Assembly (NCBI GenBank): GCA_963721445.1
Contig: CAVRIZ010000005.1
Coordinates: 310,001 to 374,000, forward strand
Direction: 5' to 3'
DNA from: DAIOEK01 sp963721445
GTDB taxonomy: Bacteria; Chloroflexota; Anaerolineae; Anaerolineales; Anaerolineaceae
DNA: 64,000 bases
The notes under the pieces are model-generated. The model was given only the letters and a program-made list of their open reading frames with translations, was not told the origin of the DNA and searched no databases. The position numbers and the translations under genes were made by a program. Shown here piece by piece: positions 34,823 through 43,057 of this stretch (its first letter is position 1; each line of letters opens with the position of its first letter).

Positions 34823-35773
34823 CTAAGGAACGATCCAGGTACCAGTTTCACCACGGAGCGCTGCACCAATGTGCGGCGGATCAGTGACAAGTGCCTGTTT
34901 TCCACCATTCTCCAGATACCAGATAATAGCCTGGACTTTCGGGAGCATGGATCCCTTGGCAAAATGACCTTCAGAAATGTATTGTTTTGCTTCAGCGAGT
35001 GTCATCTTGTCGATCCATTTTTGATCAGGTTTGCCATAATTAATGGCAATTTTTTCAACCGCAGTGGAGATAACGAAGAGGTCAGCATGGATCTCCTGGG
35101 AAAGGAGGCTGCTGGCGAAATCTTTGTCGATCACAGCTGCAACACCAACACTTCCACCTTTTCCGTTATCCACGACCGGGATTCCACCACCACCAACGGT
35201 GATCACGACGGTACCAGAATCAAGCAATTCTTTCACTGCTTCAATTTCGACCACTTCCACAGGGAGGGGGGATGCGACCACCCGTCGGTAACCGCGACCG
35301 GAATCTTCAACCACATTCCAACCGAGTTCTTTTTCGCGGCGTCTTGCTTCCGGTTCTTCCATGAATCCACCGATGGGTTTGGTGGGATTCTGGAAGGCCT
35401 TATCGGCTTTATCCACTTTCACCTGGGTTACTACAGTCGCAACGGATTTTTTGATCCCACGTCCGATAAGTTCGTTCTGTAATGTCTGTTGGAGTGCGTA
35501 CCCGATCGCGCCCTGGCTGTCTGCACCGCAGACATCCAATGGTACTTCGTGCATACCTTCCACTTTGGCCGCGATTTCAGATCGGCGAAGGATAAACCCT
35601 ACCTGAGGTCCATTACCGTGACCAATTGCGACATCCCAACCGGCTTCGATCATATCGGCGATGTGATGCGTTGTTTCTGCGGCAGCCAAATATTGATCTT
35701 CAACCGTTACATTTTTCGGATCCAGGATCAATGAATTACCACCTACTGCTACTACTGCTACTTTTTTAGTCAT
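34823..35773 (-). CDS. arcC: Carbamate kinase
   Basis: A 316-residue amino-acid-kinase-fold enzyme that makes ATP from carbamoyl phosphate and ADP in fermentative pathways. The N-terminus VAVVAVGGNSLI and GHGNGPQVGFIL are the nucleotide and phosphate loops. Also present are VVASPLPVEVVE, TVGGGGIPVV and IDKDFASSLL, all family hallmarks. Length is typical. It lies 27 bases after the ornithine-transcarbamylase-like gene. The pair suggests phosphorolysis of a carbamoylated product followed by ATP recovery. Confidence 0.94.
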   Translation of the reverse strand: MTKKVAVVAVGGNSLILDPKNVTVEDQYLAAAETTHHIADMIEAGWDVAIGHGNGPQVGFILRRSEIAAKVEGMHEVPLDVCGADSQGAIGYALQQTLQNELIGRGIKKSVATVVTQVKVDKADKAFQNPTKPIGGFMEEPEARRREKELGWNVVEDSGRGYRRVVASPLPVEVVEIEAVKELLDSGTVVITVGGGGIPVVDNGKGGSVGVAAVIDKDFASSLLSQEIHADLFVISTAVEKIAINYGKPDQKWIDKMTLAEAKQYISEGHFAKGSMLPKVQAIIWYLENGGKQALVTDPPHIGAALRGETGTWIVP

Positions 35774-35800
35774 TCTGGTTCTTACCTTTCTAAATTTGAG

Positions 35801-36778
35801 TTACATCGTGAGAGCCATGACGGCTTCTTGAACGTGCATTCGGTTTTCAGCTTCATCATAAACAACAGACTGAGTACCATCGATGACTGCATCTGTGACT
35901 TCAATATTTCGATCCGCTGGTAGTGGATGCATGTAAATGGCATCCTTCTTGGCTAATTTCATCCGTTTCTCGTCGGTTATCCAGCTTTCGTATTTCTTGA
36001 TGATCTTTGCACCTTCATCTGCATCTGGTGTGTGAACCATCGCGCCCCAGCTTTTTGCATAAACAATATCGGCATCTTTGAAACCGGCGTTCATATCATC
36101 TACCACTTCAAAACTGGTGCCAAACTTGCGGGCCTGTTCTTTCGCCTGTTCCATGATCTCTGGCATCAGTTTGAACTCTGGTGGGTGGGCAAGAACTACA
36201 TCCATACCAAAACGGGGCATCTGAAGGATCAGACTTTGGGGAACAGACATGGGTTTCTGATAAGATGCAGCATAAGCCCAGGATACGACCATTTTCTTCT
36301 TGCGAAGATCTTTGCCCTTCTTTTCAACTATTGTCATCAGATCAGCAAGACACTGGAAAGGATGGTAGACATCGCATTGCATGTTCAAGACAGGAACCCG
36401 GGAAGCTTTGGCAACTTCATTTAAGTATTTATTGCCAATACCCCAATCCACGTGGCGGATCGCGAGACCATCGAAATAGCGTCCAAAAATTTCACCGATC
36501 TCTTTCGGAGTATCGCCGTGGGAGATCTGGGTTGTGCGAGATTCGATGAATGCCGCGTGCCCGCCGAGGTGCGCCATGCCGGCTTCAAAAGATCCGCGGG
36601 TTCGAGTGCTACTAAAGAAGAACAACATAGCCAGTACTTTATCGCGCAGATATGGGGTCAGTTCATTCAAAGCGCGTTTGCGCTTCAGGTCGAACGCAAC
36701 TTCCAATACGGTTTCGACTTCCTCTTTCGAGAAATCCAAATCACCGATCAGATCGCGTCCATGTAGATATGTTTGCAT
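35801..36778 (-). CDS. Ornithine-carbamoyltransferase-family protein, atypical
   Basis: A 325-residue transcarbamylase. FFSSTRTRGSFEAGM is the carbamoyl-phosphate site, and YHPFQCLADLMTI is the second phosphate motif. It departs from anabolic ornithine transcarbamylase: the family motif HCLPA reads HPLPADRNIEV, the ornithine loop DSMG is not seen, and DIVYAKSWGAMVH replaces the usual region. The amino substrate is therefore uncertain. Position between another transcarbamylase and carbamate kinase suggests it works in the phosphorolytic, catabolic direction. GGAGG precedes the start. Confidence 0.8.
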   Translation of the reverse strand: MQTYLHGRDLIGDLDFSKEEVETVLEVAFDLKRKRALNELTPYLRDKVLAMLFFFSSTRTRGSFEAGMAHLGGHAAFIESRTTQISHGDTPKEIGEIFGRYFDGLAIRHVDWGIGNKYLNEVAKASRVPVLNMQCDVYHPFQCLADLMTIVEKKGKDLRKKKMVVSWAYAASYQKPMSVPQSLILQMPRFGMDVVLAHPPEFKLMPEIMEQAKEQARKFGTSFEVVDDMNAGFKDADIVYAKSWGAMVHTPDADEGAKIIKKYESWITDEKRMKLAKKDAIYMHPLPADRNIEVTDAVIDGTQSVVYDEAENRMHVQEAVMALTM

Positions 36779-36865
36779 TTGAATCCTCCAGTTAGAGGTG
36801 GAAGATCAGGGTTACAGAAACTGGATTACATCCGTCGTTGCCCTGATCTATTCACCAGGATTGAA

Positions 36866-37816
36866 TTATTCCATTCCGCCCAGAACAAGGGCCAACAAGG
36901 CCATTCGCATGACAACGCCGTTGGCGGCTTCCTGCCAGTATCGTGACCAGCGGGTGATATCCACATCGGGAGGAATTTCGTCCATTCGTGGGAGTGAGTG
37001 CAAGAGAATGGCGTCACTCTTTGCTTTGGTACTCAACAGTTCGCGTGTGATCTTATAGTTGGCAGGTGTCATTCCATGTTCACCAGCTTCCTGGCGTGAT
37101 TTCGTGTAATCGGGTTGAACAACGGGCTCGACCAAAATGACGTCTGCTTCGGCAATCGCCTGCTCTACATGTTCCGCTTCCTTGAAGTTAACCGAATACT
37201 GATTCAGTTCTTCTTTGAATTCAGGAGTAAGGGACATGTCTGGGGGTGCAACGAAGGTGATGGGGCAATCAAATTGAGACATAGCATAACCCAGAGAATG
37301 CATGGTACGCATGCGCATATCGCCAACTGCCAGCCATTTCAAACCATCGATGTGACCTTTTTCGCGGTAAACGGTGTACAGGTCTGTCAAGATTTGAGTT
37401 GGGTGTTCACCCCAGCCATCACCACCATTGATGATCGGCACAGAAGCCCATTTGGCGGCTTCCATTGGAGCACCCTGTTGGAAGTGGCGCATAACAATGA
37501 CGTCTCCATAGAATTCAAGCATCTTAACGGTGTCTTTGATGCTTTCCTGGTACCAGTCACCAGCGCGGGTCATTTTCGCATCCGAGAAACCGGTCACATG
37601 ACCACCTAACCGATGCATGGCGGCCTCATGAGCCAGACGGGTACGGGTGGAAGGCTGGTAGAATGCGGTCACCATGGTTTTTTCAGACAGCATATCGCTA
37701 TTGCGACGGCTGCGAACGATGGGTTCCATCTCTTCTGCAACGTTGAAGATGTGGAAGAATTCCTGTCTTTCAAATTCCTTCAACGATAAGATGTCTCTAC
37801 CTAAAAAACTACGCAT
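36866..37816 (-). CDS. Aspartate-carbamoyltransferase-family protein, atypical
   Basis: A 316-residue transcarbamylase. FYQPSTRTRLAHEAAMHRLG is the carbamoyl-phosphate loop. GEHPTQILTDLYTV and LLHSLPRMDEIPPDVD are the matching late motifs, the latter closest to aspartate transcarbamylase (HPLPRxDEI with Pro to Ser). The lysine-containing 80s loop of that enzyme, normally SxxKGE, is replaced by KMTRAGDWYQESIKDT, which argues for a different amino substrate. No pyrimidine synthesis genes are near it. GGAGGT lies seven bases upstream of ATG 37816. Confidence 0.8.
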   Translation of the reverse strand: MRSFLGRDILSLKEFERQEFFHIFNVAEEMEPIVRSRRNSDMLSEKTMVTAFYQPSTRTRLAHEAAMHRLGGHVTGFSDAKMTRAGDWYQESIKDTVKMLEFYGDVIVMRHFQQGAPMEAAKWASVPIINGGDGWGEHPTQILTDLYTVYREKGHIDGLKWLAVGDMRMRTMHSLGYAMSQFDCPITFVAPPDMSLTPEFKEELNQYSVNFKEAEHVEQAIAEADVILVEPVVQPDYTKSRQEAGEHGMTPANYKITRELLSTKAKSDAILLHSLPRMDEIPPDVDITRWSRYWQEAANGVVMRMALLALVLGGME

Positions 37817-37853
37817 TTGTTACCTCCTGATTGGTTTATAAAAATGTTGTTGG

Positions 37854-37879
37854 TACGATCGTAAAAGCAAGTCAGACAA
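37854..37879 (-). promoter_or_regulatory. Candidate regulator site between GntR and transcarbamylase genes
   Basis: A perfect ten-base palindrome TACGATCGTA (37854-37863) and a copy of TTGTCTGAC on the minus strand (37871-37879) lie in the 80-base gap. The nine-base motif also occurs at the main operon promoter (41913-41921). A good promoter is not visible here, so this is a possible internal control site. Confidence 0.4.
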
Positions 37880-37896
37880 TTTTCTTTCCTCGCGTA

Positions 37897-38658
37897 TTAC
37901 CTCCTATCGGGTTCTACCCCGATGAGCGTTTGTGTGACTCCGCCAACACTCCGAAGGACATGGAAGCGGAAATAACCCGGCAGAAAATAGGAATAGGAGT
38001 AATCGATCACTTTACCGGAAGTGGTATACAGGCGGGCTACAAACAACAACAGACCATCACCGCGTTGTATCTCCAATTCCCGGGCGATATCTGACGTGGC
38101 ATCGACAACCCGAATCTCCGTATTGGAGTATGCCAGAGGTGGGTAACCCCTTCGTAACAATAGATCCAGGACAGATCCGCTGAATTCGGAAGTGAGATCT
38201 TCAGTTGTCAGGATATCGATCGGAAGAATATCGATCAAAGATGCAACAGGGCGATTTTCTGCACGGATAATTCGGGAGACCCGCAGCAGCGGCTCGCCTT
38301 CAGCTATTCCAAGAGCGTCTGCCTGATCGCCGGTTGCCTTGACATGCTCAATTTTCAGGTCTTCCATAGAGACTTCCAGGAAGATCCGATCCGACAGGGT
38401 TTCGATGCTCTCCAGTACTTCCAGTCCACTTTCGATAACCTGGGTTCGACCTACCACAAAGGTGCCGATCCCCTGTCTGCGCCGAATTAATCCCTGGCTT
38501 TCAAACGATCTCATAGCTTCCCGCAAGGTAGCTCTTGAAACACCAAGGTTTTGCGCGAGAAGTGGTTCTGTGGGAAGCCGTTCACCGGCCGGCGTCTGGG
38601 CGATCAAATTTGCCAGATTTACTTGAAGTTTTTCGTACGGGTGCACTTTTTTTTGCAT
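37897..38658 (-). CDS. GntR/HutC-family transcriptional regulator
   Basis: A 253-residue regulator. The winged helix-turn-helix occupies about residues 10-70 (RLPTEPLLAQNLGVSRATLR, then GLIRRRQGIGTFVV), followed by a UTRA ligand-binding domain (PLLRVSRIIRAENRPVASLI onward, ending GYFRFHVLR). HutC-type proteins commonly sense substrates or intermediates of the pathway they control. It sits within the operon, one base after the adenine deaminase gene. Inverted TTGTCTGAC-like sites around the operon promoter are its probable targets. Confidence 0.9.
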   Translation of the reverse strand: MQKKVHPYEKLQVNLANLIAQTPAGERLPTEPLLAQNLGVSRATLREAMRSFESQGLIRRRQGIGTFVVGRTQVIESGLEVLESIETLSDRIFLEVSMEDLKIEHVKATGDQADALGIAEGEPLLRVSRIIRAENRPVASLIDILPIDILTTEDLTSEFSGSVLDLLLRRGYPPLAYSNTEIRVVDATSDIARELEIQRGDGLLLFVARLYTTSGKVIDYSYSYFLPGYFRFHVLRSVGGVTQTLIGVEPDRR

Positions 38659-38659
38659 A

Positions 38660-40447
38660 TCACTCTACCAAATCAATGAATTTCATATTCGTCACATCCA
38701 CAAGCCCTTTTATCGAAATTCTCATGTCCGGAATGACGACCAGACCTAACAGGCTAAGCTGCATATTTGGATTGTTGAGATTACAACCACATTCTTTGAA
38801 CCCAGCCAGAACATTGGCTGCTTTGCGTGCTACCGTTTGCCCGCTCTCATTGGACATTAATCCAGCTATAGGGAGTTCCACAAGACCTTTTTGTTCTCCA
38901 TTCACAATCACAACCTGTCCACCGCCGCAATCTGCCAGAATATTGACTGCCTGCGCCATACAAGTTTCATCCGTTCCTACCACCAATAATTGATGTGAAT
39001 CATGCGCGACCGTGGATGCAACGGCACAGGGTTTATTAAATCCAAAGCCATGAACAAATCCAAGGCGGATTTCGCCAGTACCTCGATGACGATCAATGAG
39101 TGCAACTTTGGCAATATCCTTTTGCATATCCAGCTTAAGTTGCCCGCCGTCGACACTCATCGGAATTTGAAGCCGATTTGTTGGAGCCTGATTCTCGATG
39201 ATACCGATCACATTGACAACGACATGTCCCGTTTTACCGGTATTTATCGTAAAATCATCGGACCTTATTTTTCGTTGGAGATGGATGGACTGTGATGCCC
39301 AATCAGGGTAGGTGTAACCCGGCAATTCGATTAGCGTATGCCCTGCCTGGCTGATAATTCTGCCCTGCGCAATGACCATTTCGACAGAGAAATCATCTAA
39401 ATCCGGGACAATCAAAATATCTGCAAACCGACCAGGGGCGATCTGTCCAATATCTTTGGTCAGCCCGAAGTGTTCCGCTGTATTGATGGTTGCCATCTGG
39501 ATTGCTTTGACCGGATCAAGACCCTGCGCGATGGTATGCCTAACCACTCGATCCATGTGACCTTCGTTGAAGAGGGTTTGGGAATGTGAGTCATCCGTGC
39601 AGAGCAAGAAATTACGGGAATCAAGACCAAATTCTGTGACAGCTTTAACCTGGGCAACCACATCATGCCAGGCTGATCCATACCTCATCATGACCTTCAT
39701 ACCCTGACGTATCCGGGCTATGGCATCTTCTGTGCGGGTTCCTTCATGGTCATCTTCCGCTCCACCTGCAACATATCCATGAAAAGGCAAACCCAGATCA
39801 TGGGACGCATAATGCCCGCCTATGGTTTTTCCAGACCGGTGAGTTAATTCCATCTCGTGAAGCATCTTCGCGTCAGACCTGGCAACTCCCGGAAAATCCA
39901 TCATTTCTCCCAGACCAATAATTCCCTTCCAGGTTAATGCTTCTTCAACTTCAGCCGGACCGAGGACGGCACCCGATGTTTCGAATTCGGGGGCAGATGG
40001 GATGCAGGATGGAACTTGAACCCAGACATGGATTGGCTGGTGGGCTGCCTCATCTACCATAAGGCGAACTCCGGGTAGACCAAATACATTTGCTATCTCG
40101 TGTGGATCCACGAATATTCCGGTTGTCCCATGAGGAAGAATCGCGCGAACAAATTCTGTTACCGTAAGCATCCCGGATTCAACATGCATGTGGGCGTCCA
40201 ATAATCCAGGAACCAGAAATTTTCCACCGGCATCGACGACCTTAGTTTTTGGTCCAACGGTATGACTTGTATCAGTTCCAACGAAAGCAATTCGATCTCC
40301 GTGGATCGCAATATCGGTATGATCTACTACCTCGCCGGATTGAACACAGACCCAGCGTCCATTCTTAATAACCAGGTCAGCCGGCAACCGCCCCATTGCG
40401 ACATCCACGAGTTGTTTTCGTTCCTGATACAGTGATTCGTCACTCAC
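38660..40447 (-). CDS. ade: Adenine deaminase
   Basis: A 595-residue amidohydrolase that converts adenine to hypoxanthine and ammonia. Key features are LVPGLLDAHMHVESGMLTV (metal-binding histidines and the family glutamate), GTTGIFVDPHEIANV, LCTDDSH and the C-terminal domain ending in GGGQVVIVNGEQK and LPIAGLMSN. Length is typical of bacterial Ade. I chose GTG 40447 because AGGAG lies seven bases upstream; an earlier GTG at 40462 overlaps the preceding stop. It supplies hypoxanthine for the pathway. Confidence 0.93.
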   Translation of the reverse strand: MSDESLYQERKQLVDVAMGRLPADLVIKNGRWVCVQSGEVVDHTDIAIHGDRIAFVGTDTSHTVGPKTKVVDAGGKFLVPGLLDAHMHVESGMLTVTEFVRAILPHGTTGIFVDPHEIANVFGLPGVRLMVDEAAHQPIHVWVQVPSCIPSAPEFETSGAVLGPAEVEEALTWKGIIGLGEMMDFPGVARSDAKMLHEMELTHRSGKTIGGHYASHDLGLPFHGYVAGGAEDDHEGTRTEDAIARIRQGMKVMMRYGSAWHDVVAQVKAVTEFGLDSRNFLLCTDDSHSQTLFNEGHMDRVVRHTIAQGLDPVKAIQMATINTAEHFGLTKDIGQIAPGRFADILIVPDLDDFSVEMVIAQGRIISQAGHTLIELPGYTYPDWASQSIHLQRKIRSDDFTINTGKTGHVVVNVIGIIENQAPTNRLQIPMSVDGGQLKLDMQKDIAKVALIDRHRGTGEIRLGFVHGFGFNKPCAVASTVAHDSHQLLVVGTDETCMAQAVNILADCGGGQVVIVNGEQKGLVELPIAGLMSNESGQTVARKAANVLAGFKECGCNLNNPNMQLSLLGLVVIPDMRISIKGLVDVTNMKFIDLVE

Positions 40448-40461
40448 GATTTTACTCCTCA

Positions 40462-41850
40462 CTAATCCCAGTTCAATAGGCGGGTTGCAGCCTGGTTATG
40501 TTTCTTGATCAATGCCGGGACATCCACCGTAACCACCTGTCCGTCCTTTACGATGAACTGACCATGGACAACTGTGTGATCCACCTGCTGAGGTGAACAA
40601 AATACAACGGCAGCAACTGGATCGTGCAGTGCACCTGCATATTCCACCCGATTCAAATTGATGGCAAAGAAATCCGCGCACTTCCCAACCTCAAGAGAAC
40701 CAATATCTGTTCTACCCAAAACGGAAGCACCACCACGGGTTGCCAACTCAAGTGCTTCCCGAGCGGTCATAATCGGCAGGTCGGGAGTGGTCGAAAGGGA
40801 AGCGCCTAATATCCCAGCCCGCAGACGTGCCATCAGCATTGCCTGGCGAACTTCCGCTAACATATGTGACCCGTCATTGGAGGCGGAACCATCCACGCCC
40901 AATCCAACTTTTACTCCTGCTTTCTTGTACTCCCATAAGGGAGCTATCCCTGAGGCAAGCCGCATATTGGATGATGGGCAGTGGGCAACCCCGCAACCCG
41001 TTCTGGCATAGATATCTATCTCAGCCTGGTTGACATGAACGGAGTGCGCAAACCAGACATCTTCTCCGACCCAATCCACCGATTGCATATAACCAACCGG
41101 TCGGTAACCAAATTTCTCAAGGCAGAATACTTCTTCGTCTTGGGTTTCTGCCAGATGGGTGTGCAAATGGACGCCATGCTGTCGTGCCATTTTGGCTGAT
41201 TCTTTCATCAATTCGCCGGTGACACTGAATGGCGAGCAAGGTGCAAGAACGATCTGGGTTTTCGCGCCTGGTTTCGGATCATGGTATTTCTGGATTAGTC
41301 GTTCGCTATCTTTGAGGATGGTGTCTTCGGAATCTACAACGCTGTCTGGAGGGAGACCGCCTTTGCTTTCACCCAAACTCATTGATCCGCGCGAAGCTTG
41401 AAGGCGGACACCTACTTCGTGGGCGGCATCTATCTCATCATCCAAACGGGAACCGTTCGGAAAAAGGTAAAGGTGATCAGAAGCAGTCGTGCACCCTGAA
41501 AGAGCAAGTTCAACGAGTGCTGTTTGGGTGGATAGAAAGATATCATCCGGATTCATCCTGGCCCAGATAGGATAGAGAGTTTTCAACCAATTAAACAAAT
41601 TGGCATTCTGAGCAGCAGGTACTGCGCGGGTGAGTGTCTGATAAAAATGATGGTGAGTGTTTACAAGTCCCGGCAAAACGATATGATCACGTAGATCATA
41701 GACTTCATCAGCAGTTTGAGGTAACTCTACGGTCAAGCCAACCTGCTCAATAAACCCGTCACGGACAAAAAGACCACCATCCGGAATCTCCCGCTGGTGG
41801 TCGTCCATTGTTACAAGTATTTGAGCATGCTTGAATAAAAGGGAAGTCAT
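40462..41850 (-). CDS. 8-oxoguanine deaminase-like amidohydrolase
   Basis: A 462-residue amidohydrolase of the guanine-deaminase/SsnA/TRZ group. NTHHHFYQTLTRAVPA carries two metal ligands, LHTHLAETQDE another histidine and the general-acid glutamate, and VGLGVDGSASNDGSHML the catalytic aspartate. The SASNDGSHM stretch and CSPFSVTGEL are characteristic, in my recollection, of 8-oxoguanine deaminases, which release urate from 8-oxoguanine. SsnA-type and other aminopurine deaminases are alternatives. It is the first gene after the regulated promoter. Confidence 0.82.
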   Translation of the reverse strand: MTSLLFKHAQILVTMDDHQREIPDGGLFVRDGFIEQVGLTVELPQTADEVYDLRDHIVLPGLVNTHHHFYQTLTRAVPAAQNANLFNWLKTLYPIWARMNPDDIFLSTQTALVELALSGCTTASDHLYLFPNGSRLDDEIDAAHEVGVRLQASRGSMSLGESKGGLPPDSVVDSEDTILKDSERLIQKYHDPKPGAKTQIVLAPCSPFSVTGELMKESAKMARQHGVHLHTHLAETQDEEVFCLEKFGYRPVGYMQSVDWVGEDVWFAHSVHVNQAEIDIYARTGCGVAHCPSSNMRLASGIAPLWEYKKAGVKVGLGVDGSASNDGSHMLAEVRQAMLMARLRAGILGASLSTTPDLPIMTAREALELATRGGASVLGRTDIGSLEVGKCADFFAINLNRVEYAGALHDPVAAVVFCSPQQVDHTVVHGQFIVKDGQVVTVDVPALIKKHNQAATRLLNWD

Positions 41851-41867
41851 AAGCCTCTTTTGGAAAC

Positions 41868-41921
41868 CTAATTGTATGACAACTATATCAGGTTATCTGA
41901 CCCTTGTCAATTGTCAGACAA
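41868..41921 (-). promoter_or_regulatory. Main promoter of the nucleobase operon with inverted operator half-sites
   Basis: On the minus strand TTGACA (41905-41910) and TATAGT (41882-41887) are exactly 17 bases apart. TTGTCTGAC (41913-41921) abuts the -35 box, and its inverted copy GTCAGATAA (41893-41901) fills the spacer, eleven bases away. A third related half, TTGTCATAC (41872-41880), overlaps the start region. This layout is that of a repressor-controlled promoter. The GntR protein encoded within the operon is the obvious candidate. Confidence 0.72.
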
Positions 41922-41962
41922 GTTAAATTTTAGCCATCAGTTTCCATATTGCGGTCGGTTGT

Positions 41963-41996
41963 AAAAGAGTCAGGTGGTACATCCCACCTGACTCTT
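41963..41996 (-). terminator. Terminator after folD
   Basis: AAGAGTCAGGTGG (41965-41977) pairs perfectly with CCACCTGACTCTT (41984-41996) over a six-base loop, and the minus strand continues with TTTTAC. It separates folD from the nucleobase operon. Confidence 0.85.
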
Positions 41997-42045
41997 CCAA
42001 TGATTCAAATATATTTGAGTAATTGAAGTTTGTATTTTTATTCTT

Positions 42046-42921
42046 CTATCCAGCCATTTTCGCTGCCTTGAGTGTATTTTGCAATAACATCGCGATTGTC
42101 ATTGGACCCACTCCGCCGGGAACCGGTGTGATCCATCCTGCGACCTCTTTCGCCTCATCGAACGCCACATCTCCGACCAATCGATAACCCCTTGGCTTAC
42201 TAGCATCCTCAACTCGATTGATTCCCACATCAATGACTACCGCGCCAGGCTTGATCCAATCGCCTCGAACCATTTCTGGCTTTCCTATGGCAGCCACTAA
42301 AACATCTGCTGAGCGAACGACATCTGCCAGATTTCTGGTTCGTGAATGACAGATGGTCACTGTCGCATTCGCCCGCACCAATAATAAAGCCACAGGCATC
42401 CCGACGATATTCGACCTACCTAACACAACTGCGTTGGCGCCATCCAGCTTGATCCCGGTCTCTTCCATTAAGACCATACATCCGAACGGAGTACAAGGAA
42501 TGAAGAGTGGCTCCCTTCCTTTTTGCGCCAGCCGCCCGATATTCATTGGGTGAAACCCATCCACATCCTTCTCCAACTTTATCTCCCGCAACACCCTTTC
42601 TTCATCCAACCCTGCAGGCAGAGGTAATTGCACCAGAATTCCATTTACTTTGGGATCGGCGTTCAATTCACGAACCAGCGCTTCCACATCTGCCTGGGTT
42701 GAGGAGGCAGGCAGGTTATATCCAAACGATTGGATCCCAGCCTCTCCACATGCTTTTTGCTTGGATCGTACATATACCTGTGAGGCTGGGTTTTCTCCAA
42801 CCAGGACCGTCGCCAAACCGGGTGGAGTATGGCCGGTTTCAACCCAGGCTGTTGTTTCCTCTTTTATTGTTTGCCGAATCTGTTCGGCTTTCTTAACCCC
42901 ATCAATCAACTGAGCAGTCAT
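42046..42921 (-). CDS. folD: Methylene-THF dehydrogenase / methenyl-THF cyclohydrolase
   Basis: A 291-residue bifunctional folate enzyme interconverting methylene-, methenyl- and formyl-THF with NADP. SQVYVRSKQKACGEAGI includes the catalytic lysine region. DGFHPMNIGRLAQ, CTPFGCM and VLGRSNIVGMPVALLL follow, and TPVPGGVGPMTIAMLL is the C-terminal signature. Length is typical. AGAAGGAG precedes the ATG. It is monocistronic between its terminator and the divergent UDP-glucose dehydrogenase gene. It could complete formimino-THF use together with ftcD. Confidence 0.95.
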   Translation of the reverse strand: MTAQLIDGVKKAEQIRQTIKEETTAWVETGHTPPGLATVLVGENPASQVYVRSKQKACGEAGIQSFGYNLPASSTQADVEALVRELNADPKVNGILVQLPLPAGLDEERVLREIKLEKDVDGFHPMNIGRLAQKGREPLFIPCTPFGCMVLMEETGIKLDGANAVVLGRSNIVGMPVALLLVRANATVTICHSRTRNLADVVRSADVLVAAIGKPEMVRGDWIKPGAVVIDVGINRVEDASKPRGYRLVGDVAFDEAKEVAGWITPVPGGVGPMTIAMLLQNTLKAAKMAG

Positions 42922-42979
42922 AAACGCTCCTTCTATATATTTTTCTACAACGACTCCATCATATAGGAGGATTGAAGAT

Positions 42980-43008
42980 TTATCAACAAAATTGAAGTAT
43001 GTTATGAT
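42980..43008 (+). promoter_or_regulatory. Promoter of the UDP-glucose dehydrogenase gene
   Basis: TTATCA (42980-42985) and TATGAT (43003-43008) are 17 bases apart, about 50 bases before the start codon. Confidence 0.5.
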
Positions 43009-43057
43009 TAATGGCTGATAAATATCCAGTTTATCCTAATCCCAGGGAGAGATTTTC

